Source of the DNA: Lachnospiraceae bacterium UBA7205
Lineage (GTDB): Bacteria > Bacillota > Clostridia > Lachnospirales > Lachnospiraceae
Direction: 5' to 3'
Assembly: GCA_002490665.1 (NCBI GenBank)
Contig: DKUL01000042.1
Location: 21,955 to 85,954 of the forward strand
Length of the DNA: 64,000 nucleotides
Shown here: in pieces, positions 57,938-64,000 of the stretch
Position numbering within the stretch: the stretch's first letter is position 1
How the letters are laid out: each line of letters starts with the position of its first letter
Notes under the pieces: model-generated
What the model saw: the letters and a program-made list of their open reading frames with translations, nothing else
Told to the model about the DNA's origin: nothing
Database searches by the model: none
Program-made: the position numbers and the translations under genes

Positions 57938-59791
57938 TTAATAAGCGGAACGCGCAGTGTCCCTGATGCCGATGCCGTCGGCATAGAACACATAATTTCC
58001 CCAGTTGGTAAGGCTGCTGCCCTGCCAGTCGTTCGCCATGTCCAGTGAAGTGTCAATACCGCCGTTCCCTTTCCATGACCATGCCGCATAACCAATATTT
58101 TTGTCCGTGCAAAGGCGCATGATGGTTGTCTCGTCGACATCCCCGCCGTTCTGCCAGTCGCCAAATTCACCGATGCAGAAGCATACGCCTGTTGAAACCA
58201 TGGAGTTGATGTTGTTCGTGACAGTCTGTGAATCCTTTCCGGCAACGGAGTACATATGGATGGATATCATTGTGTTTCCGGTGCTGTCAGCAGACACGAC
58301 CTTTTGGCTGTTGCTGATGCATGTGGAAGTTTCCTGGCCGTATCCGGAGGTATCTACCATGATGACATTTCCGATACCCGCGTTTCTCAGGGTGCGGATG
58401 GCAGACTGGTACGCGCTTGTCCAGGTTGAGCCGTTATTCCATGTTCCAAGCCATTCATTTGCTATATTTAAGATGACATAATTCTGATGTGCGTTGAGCA
58501 GATCCTTGATTTCAAGCCAGTAGTTTACTGCCGTATTGAGACGGTTCACGTCATCAAATCCGGTGTGGTCATGCACCTCGAGGATACAGACAAGCCCTCT
58601 TGCCTCGCACCAGGATATAATCTGTTCAACTTCCGAACGCGGTGTTTTGCCCCACTGCGTACCATCAGCGAGTACAATGCGGACACAGTTTGCCCCACGG
58701 TCTGCGATGGCATTGATGGAGGTCTGTGTCTCGCCGGGATACCATGCATGTGCCACGTTCACGCCGCGCATCACAAACTCTTTTCCGTATGCGTTATAGA
58801 GCCTGCCGTTGCTTACATACATGCCATTTCCGGAGGGAGTCACCGGCTCGGATGGGGAAGGCTGGCTGCCCTGTGCTTCAACGGTCACATAGTCGAGGGC
58901 TGTGTAGCCCCATCCGGTAGATACGCCGTATTTGTGTGTGCCTGCTGAAAGATATACTGTCTGGGTGTATGATTCCCAGCGGTTCCCGCTTGTTTTTAAT
59001 GTGCCAGCGCTGTTATCATCAAGGTACAGATAATTTTCCTTGTAAGTATCGGCATTTGTCACAATGGTAAGCTTATAGGTTCCATCTGATGGCACGGTGA
59101 ACTGCACCTCGCCCCAGCCTGATTCGAGATACAGGTAACCATCTCCGGAATATCCGGAAAAAACAGTGTCCTCGATTCTGTTTTTTCCGTTCTGCTCAAA
59201 CCGGTTGGCATGTTCAAACTCGTAACGGTTTCCGGACTGGCTGCTGCTAGCAGGATTCTGCTGGACTGCAGACTGCGTGTCATCCGTTTCGTCTGGTGCT
59301 TTTGAATCATTGGCAGATACGGATTCGATTTTGACATAGTCAAGGGCAGTATAGCCCCAGTCTGCCGAAACGCCGAATTTATGGCTGCCTTCAGACAGAT
59401 AGTAGGTGCTGGTATATTCCTGCCAGCCGTTTCCCTCTGTGGTGAGCTTTCCGGCATCCGTTTCGTCAAGGTACAGGTAATTTTCCTTGTAGGAATCAGC
59501 ATTTGAGGCAATTGTGATTGTATATTCTCCGTCATGGGGAACAGAAAAGCTTACATCTCCCCATCCGGAAGTAAGGTACAGATAACCGCTTCCGGAGTAA
59601 TTTCCAAACTGTGAAGACTCGATTCGGCTGTCCCCGGCTGAATCGTAGTTGGCGGCATCTTCAAATTCAATAGTCTGCTGGTAACGGGCTTCAGATGCAT
59701 TGACGGTCTGCATGGGGGAAGCAAGGGTCATGGAAGCCAGGGCGGCAGCGCCCAGCGCGAGGGATAGGACTGTTTTGTGATTTTTCTTCAT
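57938..59791 (-). CDS. Secreted GH5 beta-mannanase-like enzyme with two CBM35-like modules
   Basis: This 617-aa secreted protein has a signal peptide ending near ASPMQTVNASEA. Two related carbohydrate-binding modules of about 130 residues follow (GDSRIESSQFGNYSGSGYLYL and a matching copy ending GYTALDYVTVE). They resemble CBM35 and are joined by a Ser/Asp/Gln-rich linker. The GH5 catalytic domain starts MYVSNGRLYNAYGKEFVMRG. It has GVNVAHAWYPGE, the acid/base Glu in NIANEWLG (about 447) and the nucleophile in CIGEFGDW (about 541). The region pattern best fits GH5 mannanases (subfamily 7/8 type) rather than cellulases; substrate is inferred. There is no cell-wall anchor, so it is released. GGAGG precedes the ATG. 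The inverted repeat at 59843-59875 may be an operator. Confidence 0.9.
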   Translation of the reverse strand: MKKNHKTVLSLALGAAALASMTLASPMQTVNASEARYQQTIEFEDAANYDSAGDSRIESSQFGNYSGSGYLYLTSGWGDVSFSVPHDGEYTITIASNADSYKENYLYLDETDAGKLTTEGNGWQEYTSTYYLSEGSHKFGVSADWGYTALDYVKIESVSANDSKAPDETDDTQSAVQQNPASSSQSGNRYEFEHANRFEQNGKNRIEDTVFSGYSGDGYLYLESGWGEVQFTVPSDGTYKLTIVTNADTYKENYLYLDDNSAGTLKTSGNRWESYTQTVYLSAGTHKYGVSTGWGYTALDYVTVEAQGSQPSPSEPVTPSGNGMYVSNGRLYNAYGKEFVMRGVNVAHAWYPGETQTSINAIADRGANCVRIVLADGTQWGKTPRSEVEQIISWCEARGLVCILEVHDHTGFDDVNRLNTAVNYWLEIKDLLNAHQNYVILNIANEWLGTWNNGSTWTSAYQSAIRTLRNAGIGNVIMVDTSGYGQETSTCISNSQKVVSADSTGNTMISIHMYSVAGKDSQTVTNNINSMVSTGVCFCIGEFGDWQNGGDVDETTIMRLCTDKNIGYAAWSWKGNGGIDTSLDMANDWQGSSLTNWGNYVFYADGIGIRDTARSAY

Positions 59792-59842
59792 ACAATACCT
59801 CCATAGAATTATGAATATGTTTTTTGCGATGTCTTAACAGTT

Positions 59843-59875
59843 AGGAACTGTAAAATGTCAGATTTTTCAGTTCCT
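59843..59875. promoter_or_regulatory. AGGAACTG...CAGTTCCT inverted repeat upstream of the GH5 gene
   Basis: AGGAACTG (59843-59850) and CAGTTCCT (59868-59875) flank a 17-nt spacer, 52 nt before the GH5 start on the minus strand. The same 8-bp arms occur before the GH74 gene at 11376-11393. The remaining 59876-60333 stretch is strongly AT-rich. It must hold promoters for the flanking genes, but I could not assign them. Confidence 0.5.
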
Positions 59876-60333
59876 TAAGCCGGCTATCAAATAACATCTA
59901 AAACTAAAATACATTAAAAAATGAGTGGAAACAATGGTTAAAATGGAAACTTAATTAAGGTAAATGTTGTATATTTTGGACATAACATTAAGATGCTGTG
60001 TTTAAATATCACTAATTATTGAATTAAAAAAGAGTTAAATATGTAGTAAACAACTAAAGAGTCTGCTTAACTTTCCGGAGGAAACGATATTTTGGACGGA
60101 AAAAATGACGAATATATGTAAATCCTAATGCTGATTGTTGCAAAAAATGCATACTTTTGAATAAATAAGTGCACAATTTGTGAATGTTTTAAATTGATTG
60201 GGAGCCGGTTATATGAAATCATTACAAAATGCAGGGATGGGTAGCGGAAAGGGGCAAGAATTATGTACGTGGGGAAAACTTTATGATAAAATAGGATTGT
60301 CACAATATTAACAAAATGAGAGGGGTGTGCAGT

Positions 60334-62289
60334 ATGTACGGAAACCAGAATGGATTGGTATTTACCAATGATAATTGCATAGGCTGTAATAAATGCATAT
60401 CAGTCTGCCCAGTCATTGTGGCAAACCGGGCTGTAAAAATGGAGAACGGGGAGCAGAGGATTGAGGTGGACGGGGATAAATGCATTGCCTGTGGAGCCTG
60501 CTTTGATGCCTGTGAGCATCATGCAAGGGAATTTGTGGATGACACGGAGGAATTTTTTGCAGCGCTTGCAAGGGGGGAAAGGATTTCAGTTCTGTGGGCG
60601 CCTGCCTTTGCGGCAAATTATCCAAATGAATACAGGCAGATACTCGGAGGCTTAAAGAAGCTGGGGGTAAACCGTATCATAAGCGTAAGCTTTGGGGCGG
60701 ATATTACTACATGGGGATATGTCAAGTACATAACAGAACATCATTTTCAGGGCGGTATTTCCCAGCCGTGTCCTGCAATTGTCAATTATATAGAGCACTA
60801 TATTCCGCAGCTGATACCAAAGCTTGTGCCAGTTCAGAGTCCGCTGATGTGTGCGGCGGTTTACGCAAAAAAATATCTGAACATAACGGACAAGCTCGCA
60901 TTTATCAGCCCCTGCATAGCCAAGAAGGATGAAATCAATGATCCCAGGAACAAGGGATATGTGAGCTACAATGTCACGTTTGACCATCTGGCGGCATATG
61001 CAAAAAAACATAACATAAAGGCAGAGCCGGCGGCAAATGAGATTGAATACGGACTGGGTTCCATATATCCCATGCCGGGCGGACTAAAGGAAAATGTTTA
61101 CTGGTTCTGCGGTGAGGAAGTGTTTATCCGGCAGATTGAGGGCGAAAAACACGCGTACCATTTTCTTGAGGACTACAAGGAGAGGGTTCTGGCAGGCAAA
61201 CGGCTTCCGTTCATGGTGGATGCGCTCAACTGTGCGCAGGGATGTATTTATGGGACGGGCGTAGAGGAGGAGAAGACAAGGACCGATGATATTCTTTATG
61301 AGCTCCACGCGATAAAAGAGGCGAGCAAATCAGGGCGGAAAAGCAGTGCCTGGGCAAAAAGCGCATCTCCGGCGCAGCGGCTTAGAAACCTCAACAAGCA
61401 GTTTGCACACCTGAATATCAATGATTTTATCAGGGAGTACACGGATAAGTCCAAGGGCAACGAGATACAGAAACCAAGCCCGTCGGAGATTATCGATATT
61501 TTTGCGGACATGGACAAAAATACTCCGCTGCAGCAGAATATTGACTGCAGCGCCTGCGGATACAGTACCTGTAAGGATATGGCGACAGCAATCTACAATG
61601 GATGCAACAACAAGGAAAGCTGTGTCCATTATATCAAGAATCTTGCGGAGCAGGAGAGGGAGCGTCTTCAGGCAGTCTCTGACGAAATGGAGGCAAAGAA
61701 CGAGGAAATATTCAGAAAGAATGATACCATTGAGAAGATGGTGTCAGAGGCAAACACGGAATTTAGCACGCTGAATTTGTCCATCGGTGAAATGATTGAC
61801 GGCAATAATACCAACGCGGAGGAGAGCACCAACATCAGCATGGCGATGGTTGACGTGGTTGAATTCTGCGATGACATGAAACGGTCATTCGATGAGATTA
61901 ACACGCTGCTGGAGCAGCTCGGCGGAAATAATGAGAATATCACAAAGGTTGCATCCAAGACAAACCTGCTGTCATTAAATGCGTCCATAGAGGCGGCGAG
62001 GGCAGGGGAGGTCGGAAAAGGCTTTGCTGTAGTGGCGCAGGAGATTAAGACACTGAGTGATGTCAGCAAAAATGCCGCTGATGACAGCAACAAGAACAAG
62101 GAGCATATCGTAGGCGCCATGACGAGGCTGCGCGAGAATGCCGATAACCTTATGAAGGTAGTGGATAACGTCAATGAACGGATTACCAATCTGGCAGCGA
62201 GCACGGAGGAGATAGCGGCATCAGCCACGATGGTTGGACAGGTTGCGTCGGAACTCCATGACAAGTTTGACAAAATCAGGGCACTGTAG
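60334..62289 (+). CDS. Soluble chemoreceptor with [FeFe]-hydrogenase-like sensor domain
   Basis: This 651-aa protein has no TM segment. The domains in order are two ferredoxin-type [4Fe-4S] motifs (CIGCNKCISVCP, 16-27; CIACGACFDAC, 50-60) and an [FeFe]-hydrogenase large-domain region. A third Fe-S domain follows (CSACGYSTC, about 405), then a coiled coil and a methyl-accepting chemotaxis signalling domain with hairpin tip NLLSLNASIEAARAGEVGKG (about 543). In the H-cluster motifs, L1 reads SQPCP: the ligand Cys is kept but the proton-relay Cys is Pro. L2 reads SPCIAKK and L3 NCAQGC; ligand cysteines are kept, the flanking Mets are lost. It therefore probably senses H2 or redox state rather than making H2, and signals to CheA. 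The start at 60334 has GAGGGG upstream. Confidence 0.88.
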   Translation: MYGNQNGLVFTNDNCIGCNKCISVCPVIVANRAVKMENGEQRIEVDGDKCIACGACFDACEHHAREFVDDTEEFFAALARGERISVLWAPAFAANYPNEYRQILGGLKKLGVNRIISVSFGADITTWGYVKYITEHHFQGGISQPCPAIVNYIEHYIPQLIPKLVPVQSPLMCAAVYAKKYLNITDKLAFISPCIAKKDEINDPRNKGYVSYNVTFDHLAAYAKKHNIKAEPAANEIEYGLGSIYPMPGGLKENVYWFCGEEVFIRQIEGEKHAYHFLEDYKERVLAGKRLPFMVDALNCAQGCIYGTGVEEEKTRTDDILYELHAIKEASKSGRKSSAWAKSASPAQRLRNLNKQFAHLNINDFIREYTDKSKGNEIQKPSPSEIIDIFADMDKNTPLQQNIDCSACGYSTCKDMATAIYNGCNNKESCVHYIKNLAEQERERLQAVSDEMEAKNEEIFRKNDTIEKMVSEANTEFSTLNLSIGEMIDGNNTNAEESTNISMAMVDVVEFCDDMKRSFDEINTLLEQLGGNNENITKVASKTNLLSLNASIEAARAGEVGKGFAVVAQEIKTLSDVSKNAADDSNKNKEHIVGAMTRLRENADNLMKVVDNVNERITNLAASTEEIAASATMVGQVASELHDKFDKIRAL

Positions 62290-62306
62290 CAATCTCATTT
62301 TGGTGG

Positions 62307-62335
62307 TTGAAGTTGAAGGGGAAAAAGCGTATAAT
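62307..62335 (+). promoter_or_regulatory. Promoter of the TrpB2 gene
   Basis: TTGAAG (62307-62312), a 17-nt spacer and TATAAT (62330-62335) are seen. A second GCGTATAAT occurs at 62384-62392, closer to the start but with a poor -35 box. Confidence 0.65.
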
Positions 62336-62418
62336 CAAATCATCTGTCATAAGATAATACTGGCGGTCGAAAAGACTGGCCGTGCGTATAATATAAACTA
62401 TGAAAGTGAGAATAGAGC

Positions 62419-63789
62419 ATGGACAAAAAAATACCATACAAGATTTATCTGGAAGAAAGCGAGATGCCCCGGCAGTGGTACAATGTGAGGGCGGATATGA
62501 AAAATAAGCCCGCACCCATACTGAATCCGGCGACGCTCAAGCCGATTACAGTCGAGGAACTGTCCCCGATTTTTTGCGAGGAGCTTGCAAAACAGGAGCT
62601 GGATGACACGACACCTTACTTTGACATCCCGCAGGAAATACGTGATTTTTATAAGATGTACCGGCCTTCGCCGCTGACACGCGCGTACTGTCTCGAAAAG
62701 AAACTGGACACGCCGGCGCACATCTATTACAAGTTTGAGGGAAACAATACGTCGGGAAGCCATAAGCTGAATTCGGCAATCGCGCAGGCGTATTATGCAA
62801 AGCAGCAGGGATTAAAAGGTGTCACGACAGAGACGGGCGCAGGGCAGTGGGGAACGGCATTGTCCATGGCGTGTTCCTACTTTGACCTGGACTGCCAGGT
62901 ATACATGGTGAAAGTGTCCTATGAACAAAAGCCGTTCCGGCGCGAGGTCATGAGGACTTATGGAGCGAAGGTCACACCGTCCCCCTCAATGCTCACGAAT
63001 GTCGGAAGAAAGATTAACGAGGAGTTTCCGGGGACATCGGGAAGTCTCGGATGTGCGATTTCGGAGGCGGTCGAGGCTGCCACGGCACAGGAGGGCTACC
63101 GTTATGTGCTGGGTTCGGTGCTGTCACAGGTTCTCCTGCACCAGACAATTATCGGGCTTGAGACAAAGTCCGCACTTGATAAGTATGGCATCAGGGCTGA
63201 TATGATTATCGGCTGCGCAGGCGGCGGTTCCAACCTGGGCGGACTGATTTCGCCTTTTGCAGGCGAGATGCTGAGGGGGGAGGCGGACTATGAGATAGTC
63301 GCGGTTGAGCCGGCATCATGCCCAAGCCTCACAAGGGGAGTCTACGCATATGATTATTGTGATACGGGCAAGATTTGTCCGCTCGCCAAAATGTATACGC
63401 TGGGAAGCGGCTTTATACCGTCGGCAAATCATGCGGGAGGACTGCGTTACCACGGAATGAGCTCCATTGTGTCGCAGCTTTATGACGACGGCATTATCAC
63501 GGCAAGAAGCGTGGAACAGACAGAAGTATTCAAGGCGGCACAGACATTTGCAAGGGTGGAGGGAATCCTTCCGGCACCTGAGAGCAGCCACGCAATCAGG
63601 GTCGCGATAGATGAGGCGCTAAAATGCAAGGAGACCGGCGAGGAGAAAAATATCGTGTTCGGACTCACCGGAACGGGATATTTTGACATGGTGGCATACC
63701 AGAAGTTTAACGACGGTGAAATGGCTGATTATGTACCCACCGACGAAGAGCTTGCAAAGAGCATTGCGTCACTGCCAAAAGTAAATTAA
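62419..63789 (+). CDS. Tryptophan synthase beta chain, TrpB2 type
   Basis: This 456-aa PLP enzyme is longer than the usual TrpB (about 395). It has the TrpB2-type N-terminal extension (ILNPATLKPITVEELSPIF). The PLP Lys is in GSHKLNSAIAQAYYA. TETGAGQWGTALS, GCAGGGSNLGG, EPASCPSLTRG and FGLTGTGYFDM are conserved. TrpB2 condenses serine with indole without a TrpA partner and is often a salvage enzyme. No other trp gene is here, which agrees with a stand-alone role. No T-box or trp leader is visible. Confidence 0.95.
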   Translation: MDKKIPYKIYLEESEMPRQWYNVRADMKNKPAPILNPATLKPITVEELSPIFCEELAKQELDDTTPYFDIPQEIRDFYKMYRPSPLTRAYCLEKKLDTPAHIYYKFEGNNTSGSHKLNSAIAQAYYAKQQGLKGVTTETGAGQWGTALSMACSYFDLDCQVYMVKVSYEQKPFRREVMRTYGAKVTPSPSMLTNVGRKINEEFPGTSGSLGCAISEAVEAATAQEGYRYVLGSVLSQVLLHQTIIGLETKSALDKYGIRADMIIGCAGGGSNLGGLISPFAGEMLRGEADYEIVAVEPASCPSLTRGVYAYDYCDTGKICPLAKMYTLGSGFIPSANHAGGLRYHGMSSIVSQLYDDGIITARSVEQTEVFKAAQTFARVEGILPAPESSHAIRVAIDEALKCKETGEEKNIVFGLTGTGYFDMVAYQKFNDGEMADYVPTDEELAKSIASLPKVN

Positions 63790-63797
63790 TCAAGCAG

Positions 63798-63977
63798 TCG
63801 AGGAGGGAAGATTCTTCTTCCCCTACTCGTCGTGCGGCACGCATGCTGTGAAACAGCAAACTTCCATATGCGGGCCTGCGCATAAAAAATGGGTAGGAAT
63901 TTTCCTACCCGATTACCCGCCGCACAAGGTGCGTGCAGCAAAGCTGCCAATTTCCTTACGCACCCCTGCGCATAAAA
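63798..63977. repeat. Repeat-rich structured region with terminator between trpB2 and a tRNA
   Basis: A long imperfect hairpin sits at about 63798-63830. Two related units (63831-63887 and 63920-63977) each fold as an outer stem around a small stem: GCAT/ATGC with GCTG/CAGC, versus GTGCGT/ACGCAC with GCAGC/GCTGC. Both end CCTGCGCATAAAA. Between them GGGTAGGAA-TT-TTCCTACCC (63891-63910) with ATTTTTT on the minus strand is a terminator for the tRNA transcript. Confidence 0.7.
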
Positions 63978-64000
63978 TAGCGAAGGGGGGATTCGAACCC
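63978..64000 (-). tRNA. 3' end of a tRNA (partial, isotype not determinable)
   Basis: On the minus strand GGG-TTCGAAT-CCCCC is a T arm with canonical loop, followed by acceptor strand CTTCGCT and discriminator A, no encoded CCA. The 5' part lies beyond the window end, so the anticodon is not visible. Confidence 0.8.

Noticed and set aside
59876..60333. A small gene in the AT-rich gap before the hydrogenase-like chemoreceptor
   Set aside because: Only short frames without ribosome binding sites or recognisable content were seen on either strand.

Overview
The window reads as a chromosomal segment of a motile, anaerobic, glycan-degrading Clostridia, most like the Lachnospiraceae (Roseburia / Agathobacter type). 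This is inferred from gene content only: a Lachnospiraceae-style flagellin, an Asp T-box with aspS-gatCAB, plant-glycan hydrolases, a single-chain PurL, GPH sugar transport and [FeFe]-hydrogenase-type proteins. No rRNA or other taxonomic marker was examined. There is no prophage, IS element or CRISPR array.

Layout. 1-2.7 kb: the 3' part of an AAA-ATPase/PD-(D/E)XK gene, then two tandem IspD/TarI-like cytidylyltransferases. 2.7-6.1 kb: glgA (minus) divergent from a fused siroheme synthase. 6.1-11.3 kb: a double-periplasmic-domain EAL protein, metF and a LysM/M14 peptidase whose start lies inside a 16-bp inverted repeat. 11.4-15.9 kb: xyloglucan genes (GH74, GH31). 16-17.8 kb: a vWA lipoprotein. 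17.8-23.7 kb: a TetR gene divergent from a five-gene set (SCP2 protein, alpha/beta hydrolase, condensation-like acyltransferase, carrier protein, acyl-AMP ligase) that looks like an undescribed acyl-conjugating pathway. 23.7-29.3 kb: T-box-controlled aspS-gatC-gatA-gatB. 29.3-35.1 kb: a DUF4474-like protein, a metallophosphoesterase and purL. 35.2-40.8 kb: AraC, LacZ and a GPH transporter for beta-galactosides. 41-44.9 kb: a hybrid histidine kinase coupled to a solute-binding lipoprotein. 44.9-52.9 kb: tRNA-Gly, two small genes, carAB, queH and argS.

53.0-56.5 kb is the most striking region. A FimB/FimE-sized tyrosine recombinase is enclosed by a perfect 27-bp inverted repeat (53004-53030 / 53978-54004). 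Inside the segment, facing away from the flagellar genes, is a strong sigma-28 (flagellar) promoter match. Just outside are a csrA-like gene and a flagellin gene with a long structured leader. Inversion would place the sigma-28 promoter about 85 nt upstream of csrA. The window therefore appears to show the OFF state of a self-contained flagellin phase switch.

56.5-64 kb: an Rpn-family nuclease with a tandem-repeat linker, a secreted GH5 mannanase with two carbohydrate-binding modules, a soluble chemoreceptor built on a [FeFe]-hydrogenase-like domain, a TrpB2-type tryptophan synthase, and the 3' end of a tRNA on the minus strand.

A recurring theme is compact hairpin DNA fused to gene ends: flush with stop codons (2639, 25857, 27752, 40711) or covering starts (9975, 29312, 45158).
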